Assembly: GCF_026274175.1 (NCBI RefSeq) | Contig: NZ_JAPHNL010000079.1 | Span: 1 to 64,000 of the forward strand | From: Streptomyces beihaiensis | GTDB taxonomy: Bacteria > Actinomycetota > Actinomycetes > Streptomycetales > Streptomycetaceae | DNA length: 64,000 nt | Reading direction: 5' to 3' | In this document: one piece after another, positions 8,607-19,022 of the stretch | How positions within the stretch are numbered: position 1 is the first letter of the stretch | Layout of the letters: each line of letters starts with the position of its first letter | The notes under the pieces: generated by a model | What the model was told of the DNA's origin: nothing | Databases searched by the model: none | Seen by the model: the letters and a program-made list of their open reading frames with translations, nothing else | Position numbers and translations under genes: made by a program

Positions 8607-8671
8607 GACGAGATGTACGGACGAGATGGGTGGACGTGATGTACGGACGAGATGGGGGGACGAGATGTACG
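8607..8671. repeat. 13-bp tandem repeat in the permease-galM gap
   Basis: Five copies of a 13-base unit: GACGAGATGTACG alternates with GACGAGATGGGTG-like versions, giving a 26-bp higher-order period. It fills most of the gap between the ABC permease stop and the galM start. Confidence 0.85.
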
Positions 8672-8679
8672 GACCGGAC

Positions 8680-9920
8680 TCACGAACCGGACTTGCGCTT
8701 GTTCCAGACGTCGAAGCCGACCGCGGCGAGCAGAGCGAGGCCCTTGATGACCTGCTGCCAGTCGGTGCCGACGCTCAGGAGGTTCATGCCGTTGTTGAGC
8801 ACACCGAGGACCAGACCACCGATGATCGCGCCGAGCACGGTGCCGACACCGCCGCTCATCGACGCGCCGCCGATGAACGCCGAGGCGATCGCCTCGAGCT
8901 CGAAGTTGAGACCGGCCTTCGGGGACGCCGCGTTGAGGCGGGAGGCCACGACAAGGCCCGCCAGGGCCGCGAGCACGCCCATGTTCAGGAAGACGGTGAA
9001 GGTGACCTTCTTGTCCTTGACGCCGGAGAGCTTGGCCGCGGGGAGGTTGCCGCCGATGGCGTAGATGTGGCGGCCGAAGATCGCGTTGCGCATCACGTAG
9101 CCGTAGCCGACGACCAGGGCGCCGAGGATGAGCAGCACGATCGGGGCGCCCTTGTAGCTGGCGAGCAGCATCGTGACGACGAGGATCGAGGCGGCGATGG
9201 CGACCAGCTTCAGCAGGAACAGGTTGCGCGGCAGGAGGTCGAGCGAGAACTCCTTCTGGCGGCTGCGGTCGCGCACCTCCTGCGCCACGACGAAGACGAT
9301 CAGCACGATGCCGAGCAGCAGCGTGATGTTGTGGTAGTTGGTGTTCGGGCCGACCTGCGGCAGGAAACCGTTGCCGATCTTCTGCAGACCGTTCGGGAAC
9401 GGTCCGAGGGTCTGCCCCTTCAGGAGGATCTCGGTCAGGCCGCGGAAGAGCAGCATCCCGGCGAGTGTGACGATGAACGACGGTATGCCGAGATAGGCGA
9501 TGAGGAAGCCTTGCAGCGAGCCGGCCAGGGCGCCCACGATCAGGCACAGGACCAGTGCCACGGGCCAGGACACGGAGTGCTGGACCGTGAGGACGGCGGC
9601 GAACGCCCCGACGAACGCGGTGATCGAGCCCACCGACAGGTCGATGTGGCCCGCGATGATCACCAGCATCATGCCGATCGCGAGGATCAGGATGTAGCTG
9701 TTCTGGAGTACCAGGTTGGAGACGTTGCGCGGCAGCAGCAGGTCGCCGTCGGTCCACACGGCGAACAGCGCGACGATCAGGCCGAGCGCGATCAGCATGC
9801 CGTACTGGCGCATGTTGCGCCGCAGCCCGCCGAGCACCAGCTGCATCAGGTCCCTGGAGGCGCCGCCACCGGCGCCGCCCGGCGGTGCGGCGGCCGGGCT
9901 CTTGTCGGTCACATCGGTGC

Positions 9921-9924
<4 letters not shown>
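8680..9924 (-). CDS. Sugar ABC transporter permease (MmsB/GguB/XylH type)
   Basis: A 414-residue polytopic inner-membrane protein of the BPD_transp_2 family. It has roughly ten hydrophobic segments, including the conserved [20 protein letters not shown] near residue 85, [39 protein letters not shown] and the C-terminal [20 protein letters not shown] block, which are hallmarks of monosaccharide importers. The first ~30 residues are a Gly/Ala/Pro-rich cytoplasmic tail. The ATG overlaps the stop of the ATPase gene by 4 bases (9921-9924). It functions with the ATPase (9921-11489) and binding protein (11583-12689) in uptake of an aldopentose or aldohexose. Confidence 0.93.
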
Positions 9925-11489
<1,565 letters not shown>

Positions 11490-11582
11490 GGTCGTGCCTT
11501 CCAGTAAGTGATGCGATCTGTGCGGCCTGTACGGCCCCTTGGCTTGTACGGCCCGTGTGGCTTGTGTGGCCCGCGCGGGGCT

Positions 11583-12689
11583 CTACTTGAGCTCGCCGGC
11601 CGTGTAGTAGCCGCCGTCCACCAGGACCTGCTTGTAGTTGGTCTTGTCGACGCTGACCGGCTTCAGCAGCTCGGCGGGCACTACCTTGGCGCCGTTGTCG
11701 TACGTCTTGGTGTCGTTGACCTGAGGCTTCTTGCCGTTGAGCACGTCGTCGAGCATGGTCGCGGCGACCTTCGCCTCCTTGCGCGAGTCCTTGAACACGG
11801 TCTGCGTCTGCTCGCCCGCGATGATCGACTTCACCGATGCCAGCTCGGCGTCCTGGCCGGTGATCACCGGCAGCGGCTTGGACTTCGAGCCGTAGTTGTC
11901 GGACTTCAGCGAGGACAGGATGCCGATGGAGATGCCGTCGTACGGCGAGAGCACCGCGTCGACCTTCTGGGACTGGTACGACTTGGTGAGTATGTCGTCC
12001 ATGCGCTTCTGCGCGGTCGCGCCGTCCCAGCGCAGCGTCGTGACCTGGTTGAGCTTGGTCTGTCCCGAGCGGACGACGAGCTTCTTGCTCTTGAAGTACG
12101 GGTCGAGCACGCGCATCGCGCCGTTGAAGAAGTACTTCGTGTTGTTGTCGTCGTTGGAGCCCGCGAACAGCTCGATGTTGAACGGACCCTTGCCCTGCTT
12201 CAGGCCCAGCTTGTCGACGATGTAGTTGGCCTGGAGCTCGCCGACCTTCTCGTTGTCGAAGGAGGCGTAGTAGTCGACGTTCTTCGAGTCGAGGATGAGC
12301 CGGTCGTAGGCGATGACCGGGATGTGCGCGTCGTGCGCCTGCTGCAGCACGTTGGTGAGCGACTTGTTGTCGATCGCCGCGATGATCAGGCCCTTGACGC
12401 CCTGCGTGATCAGGTTCTCGATCTGCGAGACCTGCTCGTCGGGCTGGTCCTCGCCGAAGACGACCTTGGTCTTGTACCCCTTGCTCTGGAGGTCCTTCGC
12501 GATGTTCTTGCCGTCGGTGATCCAGCGCTCGGACGACTTCGTCGGCATCGCGATGCCGATCGTGCCGCCCTTGGCGCTGCTCGTCTTCTCGTCGCTGCCC
12601 CCCTTGCTGTTCTGACCGCAGGCGGTCAGGGTCAGGGCCAGGGTGGCGGTCGCTGCTGTCGCTGCCAGGACGGCTCTGCGGTTGCGCAT
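11583..12689 (-). CDS. Sugar ABC transporter substrate-binding lipoprotein (ChvE/XylF type)
   Basis: A 368-residue periplasmic-binding-fold lipoprotein. The lipobox LTLTACGQ has its Cys near residue 25 and is followed by a Ser/Gly/Lys linker. Peripla_BP_4 features include [67 protein letters not shown] and [16 protein letters not shown], typical of ChvE-like proteins binding galactose, glucose, xylose or arabinose. The ATG at 12689 has AAGGA about 8 bases upstream; another ATG at 12695 is too close to it. It is separated from the U32-like gene by only 23 bases, so the two are probably co-transcribed. Confidence 0.93.
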   Translation of the reverse strand: MRNRRAVLAATAATATLALTLTACGQNSKGGSDEKTSSAKGGTIGIAMPTKSSERWITDGKNIAKDLQSKGYKTKVVFGEDQPDEQVSQIENLITQGVKGLIIAAIDNKSLTNVLQQAHDAHIPVIAYDRLILDSKNVDYYASFDNEKVGELQANYIVDKLGLKQGKGPFNIELFAGSNDDNNTKYFFNGAMRVLDPYFKSKKLVVRSGQTKLNQVTTLRWDGATAQKRMDDILTKSYQSQKVDAVLSPYDGISIGILSSLKSDNYGSKSKPLPVITGQDAELASVKSIIAGEQTQTVFKDSRKEAKVAATMLDDVLNGKKPQVNDTKTYDNGAKVVPAELLKPVSVDKTNYKQVLVDGGYYTAGELK

Positions 12690-12712
12690 GATCATATTCC
12701 TTGCCGTGTGGG

Positions 12713-13669
12713 TTATTCGGAGATGTCGAAGCGGTTGAGCTTGCCGGGCAGCCGCGAGCCGAGCGCGGCCATGCCGCCGTCGGCCCCGTGCCGGGCGAGC
12801 AGGTCGAGCGCCAGCCGGCCCCTGCGCACCCGCTCGCGGGCGGTGTCCAGGGTGACGTCACGCAGCTGGGCGCCGTACGGGTAGATGCCGGGCGCCTTGG
12901 CCAGGCCGAACTTCAGGTACATCGGAGCGCCGCGGCGCACCAGTTCGGCGATCTCGTACATCCGGACGTAGCCGCCGAGGTCGTCGGGCGCCTCGACGTA
13001 CATGTCGAGCGGCGCCGCCGACACCCGCCGGATCTCGGTGAGGTGAGCGAGAGTCAGGTCGCTCGGTACGTTCAGGGAGTCGGCGCCGAGCCGCTCGAAC
13101 ACGGCGTACGAGGCCGGGTTGACGGGCCCGATGAGCGCGGACACCTTCAGCGTGGTGCCGGCCGGGATGATGCCCTGGGCGCGCGCCCGGTGCAGCGTCC
13201 ACAGCACGCCCTCGTCGGCGACGAGCAGGCAGGTGACGCCCAACTCCGTGGCTCGTACGGCGTCTTCGACGCAGCCCGCGACGGCGTCGTGGCCACGGGC
13301 GCGCAGACCCGCTCCGTGCGAGTCGGTGCGTACCGAGGCGCCGGTGTCCCAGGTGCCGCGCGGGCCGGTGAACAGGCAGAGTTCGATGTCGCGCTCGGCG
13401 GTCGCCTCCACCATCTCCACGATCTCGGCGTCGCGCAGCATCCAGACTCCGCTGCCCTGGCTGATCCGGTGGATGGGGACGTCGAGCCGGGATGCCTCCT
13501 TGAGGACCACGCCGACGGCCTCCGGCCCTTCGACGGACGGGATCTCCACGCGCCAGGTGCCGCCGTCCGGGAAGGTGTGCGGGGAGGCGTCCGCGGGGTC
13601 GGGGGCGGATGTGGGCAGGCCCAGGGTGGTCAGGGCGGGTTCGCCGGGGCGGCGGGGAGTGTCGGTCAC
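12713..13669 (-). CDS. Peptidase-U32-like TIM-barrel protein in sugar operon
   Basis: A 318-residue soluble protein with barrel-like alternation: [73 protein letters not shown]. The layout resembles peptidase family U32 (collagenase-like), several members of which act on modified small molecules or RNA rather than proteins. The Cys and His residues of characterised U32 members are not clearly identifiable. Its place between the dehydrogenase and the ABC transporter, with an IclR-like site just upstream, suggests a role in sugar-acid metabolism, possibly as aldolase or isomerase. The sequence does not decide the function. The ATG start is supported by a nearby AGGACC and the end of the operator-bearing gap. 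Confidence 0.6.
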   Translation of the reverse strand: MTDTPRRPGEPALTTLGLPTSAPDPADASPHTFPDGGTWRVEIPSVEGPEAVGVVLKEASRLDVPIHRISQGSGVWMLRDAEIVEMVEATAERDIELCLFTGPRGTWDTGASVRTDSHGAGLRARGHDAVAGCVEDAVRATELGVTCLLVADEGVLWTLHRARAQGIIPAGTTLKVSALIGPVNPASYAVFERLGADSLNVPSDLTLAHLTEIRRVSAAPLDMYVEAPDDLGGYVRMYEIAELVRRGAPMYLKFGLAKAPGIYPYGAQLRDVTLDTARERVRRGRLALDLLARHGADGGMAALGSRLPGKLNRFDISE

Positions 13670-13686
13670 GCTGGTCCTTTACGGTT

Positions 13687-13702
13687 GTTCGAGATTTCGG
13701 AC
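13687..13702. promoter_or_regulatory. Candidate IclR operator (site 2)
   Basis: GTTCGAGATTTCGGAC, 18 bases upstream of the U32-like start in the 126-base gap after the dehydrogenase gene. It matches site 3 (GTTCGATATTTCGTCA) at 13 of 16 positions. It may mark an internal promoter of the operon. Confidence 0.5.
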
Positions 13703-13795
13703 GAGGTTCGCGTCGAAGAGTGCGGGCCGGGAGCCGGTGCCCGAGAGCCGGTCGCGCGGAGCCGGTGGTGCGTCGCCGGCCGCCGTGGGCGGCCG

Positions 13796-14824
13796 TTACG
13801 GGCGCAGCAGCACCTTCCCCACCTTCGGGTCCCCGGCTCCCACCAGGTCGATGGCCTCGGTGAACCGGTCGAGCGGCAGTTCGTGCGTGACGAGCGGCGC
13901 CGGGTCGAGCAGGCCCGCCCCGAACGCCCGCACGGCGTGCGCCCAGGCCGCGGGCGGCGCTCCGAACACGGTGCGCACCTCCAGCTGCCGCACCACCAGG
14001 TCGGTCGGGTCGAGCCCGTCCGCCCCCGCCGCCGGGATACCGGTGAGCACGAGCCGTCCGCCGCGCCGCAGCAGCGAGGCCGCCGTGCGGGCGGCCGACG
14101 CGGAACCGGCCGTCTCGATCACCACGTCGAAGTCGTCGGGCAGCTCGCCCGTGCGCAGCCTGAAGTCCGTGGCGCCGAACTGCCGCGACAGGGCGGCGCG
14201 TTCGTCGCGCGTCCCGACGACGAGCAGCTCGGCCGGGGCCGCGGCGGCCAGGAACTGGACGGCGAACATGCCCAGGGTTCCCGTTCCCACGACGGCCACC
14301 CGCTGTCCGGGCACCGCCTCGGCCCGCAGCGCCGCGGCGGCCACGCACGCGGCCGGTTCGAGCAGCGCCGCGGCCGTCAGGTCGGCGTCGTCGGGCAGGA
14401 CGTGGAGCAGTCGCGCGGGCAGCGTCAGCGTCGTGGCCATCGCGCCCGGCCGGGTGAACCCCGTCTCCTCGTACCCGGCGGTGCACAACGTCGTCTCGCC
14501 GGCGTGGCACCGCTCGCACACCTGGCAGTTGCGGAACCCCTCGCCGACCACCTTGCGGCCGGTCAGCGCCCCGGGCACGCCGTCGCCGACCGCCTCCACC
14601 GTGCCGGACCACTCGTGGCCGGGGGTGAGCGGGTAGCGGACGTAGCCCTCGGGGCGGTTGCCCTGGTAGACCTCGCGGTCGCTGCCGCAGATGCCCACCG
14701 CGTGCACACGCACCCGCGCCTCGCCGGGGCCCGGCTCGGCGGGGGAGTGCGGGACGAGGCGGTGGCTGCCGGGCGCCTCCACGACGACGGCGGAGCCCGC
14801 GGCGCCGGACGCGGCGGAGGTCAC
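13796..14824 (-). CDS. Zinc-dependent medium-chain dehydrogenase (sugar/polyol type)
   Basis: A 342-residue MDR enzyme of the alcohol/threonine dehydrogenase group. The catalytic zinc site shows HAVGICGSDREVY and GHEWSGTVEAVGDGV. The structural-zinc lobe shows NCQVCERCHAGETTLC. The Rossmann fold has VAVVGTGTLGMFAVQFLAAA. The GTG start overlaps the dehydratase stop by 4 bases (GTGA), so the two are coupled. Family members oxidise polyols or aldoses with NAD(P). Here it is the natural candidate to make the lactone that the SMP-30 enzyme opens. L-threonine or another secondary alcohol as substrate cannot be excluded. Confidence 0.88.
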   Translation of the reverse strand: MTSAASGAAGSAVVVEAPGSHRLVPHSPAEPGPGEARVRVHAVGICGSDREVYQGNRPEGYVRYPLTPGHEWSGTVEAVGDGVPGALTGRKVVGEGFRNCQVCERCHAGETTLCTAGYEETGFTRPGAMATTLTLPARLLHVLPDDADLTAAALLEPAACVAAAALRAEAVPGQRVAVVGTGTLGMFAVQFLAAAAPAELLVVGTRDERAALSRQFGATDFRLRTGELPDDFDVVIETAGSASAARTAASLLRRGGRLVLTGIPAAGADGLDPTDLVVRQLEVRTVFGAPPAAWAHAVRAFGAGLLDPAPLVTHELPLDRFTEAIDLVGAGDPKVGKVLLRP

Positions 14825-15987
14825 TTGCCGCCGCCCTTCGGGTCGCGCTTCTCCCAGCCCTCGGCCCACAGGTCGAACCGGGCCTGCTGCTGCGGGAACT
14901 CGGCCGCGGCGTCGACGTCGAGCTCCACGCCGAGGCCGGGGGCCTCGCTGAGGTGGAAGCATCCGGTCTCCGGGTCGACCCGCGGCGCGCCCTTGATCAC
15001 CTTCTTGATGTCGGCGTCGGCGAAGTCGTTGAAGTGCTCCAGGATCTTGAAGTTCGGTGCGGTGAAGCCGACCTGGAGCGAGGCGGCGGTCAGTACCGGT
15101 CCGCCCACGTTGTGCGGGGCCACCAGCATGTAGTGGGTCTCGGCGGTCGCCGCCAGCTTCCGGGTCTCCCAGATGCCGCCGATGTGGCCGACGTCGGGCT
15201 GGATGATGTCGGCGGCCTGGTTCTCGAAGAGCTCGCGGAACTCGATCCGGTCGTGGATCCGCTCGCCGGTCGCCACCGGCATGTCCACCTTCGCGGCGAC
15301 CTTCTCCAGGGCCTTCAGGTTCTCCGGCGGCACCGGCTCCTCCAGCCACGCGGGCTTGAAGGGTGCCATCTCGTGCGCGAGCCGGATCGCGGTGGCGGGG
15401 GAGAAGCGGCCGTGCATCTCCAGCATCAGTTCGGCGTCGGGCCCGATGGCGTCGCGGACGGCCTCGATCAGCGAGACGGCGTACAGCGTCTGCTCGTGGT
15501 CGAGCTCGAAGTGGCCGGTGCCGAAGGGGTCGATCTTCAGCGCCCTGTACCCGCGCTCCATGACCCCCTGCGCCGCCTTGTGGTACGCCTCCGGGGTCCG
15601 CTCGGTGGTGTACCAGCCGTTGGCGTACGCCTTGACCTTGTCGGTCACCTTGCCGCCGAGCAGCTGCCAGACCGGCACGCCGAGCGCCTTGCCCTTGATG
15701 TCCCAGCAGGCCATCTCGATCACGGCGACGCCGGACATGACGATCTCGCCCGCCCGCCCGTAGTCCCCGTACTTCATGCGTCGTGCGAGGTCCTCGACGG
15801 CGAACGGGTCGGAGCCGAGAATGTGATTGGTCTTCGCCTCGTTCAGGTACCCGATGAGTGCGTCGGTGTGGCCCAGCATGCGGGTCTCGCCGACGCCCGT
15901 GATCCCCTCGTCGGTGTGCACCTGGACGTAGGTGAGATTCCGCCACGGAGTGCCGACGACATGTGTGCTGATTCCCGTGATGCGCAA
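14821..15987 (-). CDS. Enolase-superfamily sugar-acid dehydratase (MR/MLE family)
   Basis: A 388-residue mandelate-racemase-group enzyme, which removes a proton alpha to a carboxylate with Mg2+. Visible features: capping domain start LRITGISTHVVGTPWRN, the second-strand base motif RALKIDPFGTG, metal ligands in ELMLEMHG, WLEEPVPPENL and VATGERIHDR, and the acid/base Asp-His dyad in IIQPDVGHIGG and VAPHNVGGP. The His-Asp dyad and KxD motif fit acid-sugar dehydratases (gluconate, galactonate or arabinonate type), but the substrate is open. I choose TTG at 15987 because GGGGGC lies 7 bases upstream and the family usually begins here. A GTG at 16023 is in frame but overlaps the candidate operator. 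Confidence 0.88.
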   Translation of the reverse strand: MRITGISTHVVGTPWRNLTYVQVHTDEGITGVGETRMLGHTDALIGYLNEAKTNHILGSDPFAVEDLARRMKYGDYGRAGEIVMSGVAVIEMACWDIKGKALGVPVWQLLGGKVTDKVKAYANGWYTTERTPEAYHKAAQGVMERGYRALKIDPFGTGHFELDHEQTLYAVSLIEAVRDAIGPDAELMLEMHGRFSPATAIRLAHEMAPFKPAWLEEPVPPENLKALEKVAAKVDMPVATGERIHDRIEFRELFENQAADIIQPDVGHIGGIWETRKLAATAETHYMLVAPHNVGGPVLTAASLQVGFTAPNFKILEHFNDFADADIKKVIKGAPRVDPETGCFHLSEAPGLGVELDVDAAAEFPQQQARFDLWAEGWEKRDPKGGGK

Positions 15988-16006
15988 GGCAGTTGCCCCC
16001 TGAGCC

Positions 16007-16022
16007 GTTCGATATTTCGTCA
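16007..16022. promoter_or_regulatory. Candidate IclR operator (site 3) upstream of the dehydratase operon
   Basis: GTTCGATATTTCGTCA, followed at 16026 by a second partial copy, GTTCGAAATGC. Two neighbouring half-matching sites upstream of the first gene of the minus-strand operon are what an IclR dimer-of-dimers would use. This location argues for the downstream TTG start. Confidence 0.55.
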
Positions 16023-16211
16023 CACGTTCGAAATGCTGGCGTGACAGTAAGACCGGTCCACGGGGGTGTCAATGGGTCTGCGCGGCCAGGAGGCCCAGCC
16101 GTGGTGAAGACGTGACCTAGGGGCAGCCTCGGTGCGACACGCCCGTCCACACACAAGATTCACGGCATGGCCTTTTTTCGTGACCGGCCGGGCCCATAGC
16201 CTCCGTACGTC

Positions 16212-16886
16212 ATGGATTACTGCCACCTGTGCCACAGACACCTCAACGGCGCCCTGGCCTGCCCTGGTTGCGGCACTCCCGCCGAAGAGGTGCGTGCCCA
16301 GGCCGGTTCGACCGTCGCGTACGAGACGGACGACGGAACTCGGGCCGTGCCCGAGACGGCCGAGCCCAGGCGTCCGCACAGTCGCCGCCGCACCCGCTCG
16401 CGCAGGGCACACCGCCGCAGGCGCAACCGTATCCTCCTCGCCACCGCGGGCCTGGCCCTGGCGGCGGGCGGTGTGAGCCTCGCCGAACTCGGCTCGGAGG
16501 CGCCGGGCGACGCGCCCCGCGCGGCGCCGGACATCTCCGAGGGGGTGACCGACCCGGCCGAGACGGCCCCCGGCCCGACCGCGCCCGACCGGCCCGGCGC
16601 GACGAGGTCCTCCTCCGCCGCCTCCGCCGCCTCCGCGGCCACGGCGTCGGCATCCGACTCGCCGAGCCCGTCGGCCGACGACGGCTCGCCGTCGGCGAGT
16701 GCGAGGAGCAGCGCCACAGCACCGTCGTCTTCGGCGGCGGCGCCGCCGAGCGGACAGCCGACACGGCAGACGGCGCCGACGACACCGGGCCCGACCGCGA
16801 CGACCGGCGAGCCGTCGTCCCCCACGCCGACCCCCGAACCGAAGCCGTCGGACACGTGTACGCGGTTCTTGTGGTGGTGCACCTGA
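16212..16886 (+). CDS. SCO2400-type zinc-ribbon membrane protein
   Basis: A 224-residue protein with an N-terminal zinc ribbon (CHLC...CPGC, residues 4-22), a basic segment rich in Arg, one membrane helix at about 75-92 (ILLATAGLALAAGG) and a long extracytoplasmic Ser/Ala/Pro/Thr-rich low-complexity stalk. It ends with a short conserved-looking tail DTCTRFLWWCT containing two Cys. I recall this architecture as a Streptomyces-specific family named after SCO2400; its function is not known. No Shine-Dalgarno is present. TAGCCT at 16197-16202 lies 9 bases before the ATG, so a leaderless or nearly leaderless transcript is possible. It is the last gene before the accessory operon. Confidence 0.75.
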   Translation: MDYCHLCHRHLNGALACPGCGTPAEEVRAQAGSTVAYETDDGTRAVPETAEPRRPHSRRRTRSRRAHRRRRNRILLATAGLALAAGGVSLAELGSEAPGDAPRAAPDISEGVTDPAETAPGPTAPDRPGATRSSSAASAASAATASASDSPSPSADDGSPSASARSSATAPSSSAAAPPSGQPTRQTAPTTPGPTATTGEPSSPTPTPEPKPSDTCTRFLWWCT

Positions 16887-16967
16887 GGCAGTGGTGCGTC
16901 GCCGGGCAGCGTCTGCGCGCGTCCGCCGGGCGGCGCGCACCGCGCCGAAGGTGACGCAAAATGCTCC

Positions 16968-17008
16968 TTGTGGCCATCAACCCCACACCTATATTGGTCA
17001 GTTGACCA
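16968..17008 (+). promoter_or_regulatory. Promoter with palindromic operator before the four-gene operon
   Basis: TTGTGG (16968-16973), 16-base spacer, TATATT (16990-16995): a vegetative-type -35/-10 pair. Overlapping the end of the -10 is TGGTCAGTTGACCA (16995-17008), a 6-bp perfect dyad with a 2-base centre. A repressor bound there would block initiation. No regulator gene adjoins, so the binding protein is unknown. TGGTC...GACCA is a GntR/FadR-like pattern. Confidence 0.55.
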
Positions 17009-17055
17009 TGCGTCACGTCTGAGGGCGGGCGTGGTGTCAGTGACGGGGGAGGGCG

Positions 17056-17475
17056 GTGACTGGTGCTTTGCCGGTGAACGACGACGATCGGAACGGCGAC
17101 GACGAGCGCCGTGCCGTGACGCGGACACAGTTCCGGCTGCTGACGTCCGCGGGTGTGGTGGGCGCGGTGCTGCTGGCGGTGTCACTGGGGCTGGATCTCA
17201 GTGGCGCCAACGCGATGAAGGTGCCGAAGGTGCCGAAGATCCCGAGCTTCCCGTCGGGACTGCCCACCGATCTCCCGACGTCGCCCCCCTCGCTCCCGCC
17301 GAGCACTGTTCCCACCAGCCTGCCGTCGGGATACCCCACCGCGCTGCCGTCGGGATACCCGACCACGCTGCCGTCTGGATACCCGACCGGTCTGCCGTCC
17401 GGCTTCCCTACGACCCTGCCCTCCGGCTTTCCGAGCCTGAGCGGGATGCCGAGTCTTTCCGGAGGCGGCCAGTGA
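17056..17475 (+). CDS. Membrane-anchored Pro/Ser-repeat surface protein
   Basis: A 139-residue protein. An acidic/basic cytoplasmic head (NDDDRNGDDERR) is followed by one hydrophobic segment at about 30-48 (LLTSAGVVGAVLLAVSLGL). The outside part starts with KVPKVPKIPSFPSGLP and then has about six PTxLPSGYP-type repeats, so it is an extended, probably cell-wall-spanning stalk. The GTG at 17056 follows GGGGGAGGG at short spacing; a second GTG at 17074 lacks a site. The stop overlaps the next start (GTGA), so it is the first gene of a coupled four-gene operon. No sortase motif is visible. Function is unknown. Confidence 0.7.
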   Translation: MTGALPVNDDDRNGDDERRAVTRTQFRLLTSAGVVGAVLLAVSLGLDLSGANAMKVPKVPKIPSFPSGLPTDLPTSPPSLPPSTVPTSLPSGYPTALPSGYPTTLPSGYPTGLPSGFPTTLPSGFPSLSGMPSLSGGGQ

Positions 17476-19022
17476 ACCGGCTTCGCGGTCCGCTGCGGCC
17501 ACTCTCGGCGTCCTTCCGCGACGACTCGCTGGTCCGGGCGCGGGCGCTGCTCGTCGCCCGGCTCTTCACCGCGCTCTATCTGGTCGAGCTGGGTGTCAAC
17601 CTGGTCCGTCCGCACCTGCTGCCGCACGAACCGGCGCTGTCGATCTTCTACTCGTACAAGGGCGTCCAGGGCAAGCTGAACCGTCTGCTCGCCACACCGG
17701 AGGCGGTCTTCTGGGTCGTCCTGGCAGGGATCGCTCTCGGCGCCGTCCTCCAGATCGCCGCCGCGGTGGTCCGTCGCTTCGGTAACGGCCTGACCGACCG
17801 CCGGGCCGCCACGTTGACCTGGATCACCGTGGGCTGCCTGCTACTGCCCCCCGGGCTGATCCCGATCGTCGTGCTCACCGAGTTCTTCCCGGTCACCCTG
17901 CTGTGCGTACCGACCACCCTGGCGGTGCTGCTCCTGCTGCGCGCGGTGGTCCGCTTCGGCCGCGTGTCCTGGACGGCCCTTTGCGGGGCGTTCGCCTGGG
18001 GAGCGCTGCTGGTGTTCGGCATCGGCCGCGCCGACACCGGGCTGGCCAGTGGCGCGATCGAAGGGCTGCTGGACAAGGACGTCTTCACTCATCTCGGTCA
18101 GAACGGCCTCAGCGGGATCGGGAAGGCGAACGCGGCCGTCTCCAAGAGTACCGACCTGCTGATCGTGCACCTGAGCGTCGTCAACTCGCTGGCGCTGGCG
18201 GCCGGGATCGTCCTGCTGTTGACGGCCCTACGTCACCGCATCACCGACACGGTGACGGGACTGGTGCTCGGCGCCGCCGCCGGTCTGGGCTACAACTTCG
18301 TGGCCGGGGTCCTCTATATCCAGATCTACGGGACGCTCGGCCCGCTGTTCGGCCCGACGGGTGGCTTCGAGTACTGGATCCGCCAGTCGATCGGGGTGTT
18401 CGGCGGAGAGGTGACCTTCGGGGCGCTGTTGGGCGCCGCGTGCGGCGCGGCCATGTCGGCGCGGCGCGCGGGCGCACCGGCCGACGGCGTCTCACGTGGC
18501 CGGCTGATGGCGCTCGGCCTGCTGGCGGCGGCGGGCGGGGAGGTCGGAGCCGAGACGGTGTCCGGCTGGCTCGCGTCCCTTTCGCATGTCACCACCGGTA
18601 CCACCTTCGACACGCTGGTGGCCTCCCCCTTCTTCTGGCTGCTTCCCCAACTGCCTTTCCTGATACTGGCGGTGGCATTGCTGGTGACTGGCATGCGGAC
18701 GCGCGGCCACACGCTGCGGGCGGCGGTCTCGGCCGAAGCCGCCGCGCCCCAAGGTGCGGCGTCCGGGGCTATCACGGCAGGCGAGACCGCCGTGCTCGGA
18801 TCGCCGCAACTGCGCTTCTGGGCGCTGGTCAACACCTGGCGCCGCTACGGCAGGTCCACGGCGCTCGCTCTGCACCGCATCCAGTCGGCCCAGTTGGACC
18901 TGGCGGCCTGGCGGGCCCAACGGGATTCCGGCGCCCAGAGGGACGGCGAGGAGTCGCGAGGCGGCGAACTGCGCCTTCGGGTGCTGCGGTTGAAGAACGA
19001 GCGGAGGGCGGTCCACGTATGA
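17472..19022 (+). CDS. Polytopic membrane protein, PrsW-like with degenerate active site
   Basis: A 516-residue integral membrane protein with about nine to ten hydrophobic segments and a charged C-terminal tail of about 100 residues. The segment DTVTGLVLGAAAGLGYNFVA is followed by GVLYIQIYG, resembling the PrsW/CAAX-like intramembrane protease block (GxxxGAAxGLGF...EN), but the catalytic Glu-Asn appears as Ala-Gly. The later segment GGEVTFGALLGAACGAA has Glu-Val where PrsW has a His. I therefore read it as PrsW-fold without an intact active site, or as an unrelated membrane protein. The start overlaps the previous stop by 4 bases and its stop overlaps the next ATG (ATGA). The tail (RRYGRSTALALHRIQSAQLD) is likely cytoplasmic. 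Confidence 0.7.
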   Translation: MNRLRGPLRPLSASFRDDSLVRARALLVARLFTALYLVELGVNLVRPHLLPHEPALSIFYSYKGVQGKLNRLLATPEAVFWVVLAGIALGAVLQIAAAVVRRFGNGLTDRRAATLTWITVGCLLLPPGLIPIVVLTEFFPVTLLCVPTTLAVLLLLRAVVRFGRVSWTALCGAFAWGALLVFGIGRADTGLASGAIEGLLDKDVFTHLGQNGLSGIGKANAAVSKSTDLLIVHLSVVNSLALAAGIVLLLTALRHRITDTVTGLVLGAAAGLGYNFVAGVLYIQIYGTLGPLFGPTGGFEYWIRQSIGVFGGEVTFGALLGAACGAAMSARRAGAPADGVSRGRLMALGLLAAAGGEVGAETVSGWLASLSHVTTGTTFDTLVASPFFWLLPQLPFLILAVALLVTGMRTRGHTLRAAVSAEAAAPQGAASGAITAGETAVLGSPQLRFWALVNTWRRYGRSTALALHRIQSAQLDLAAWRAQRDSGAQRDGEESRGGELRLRVLRLKNERRAVHV

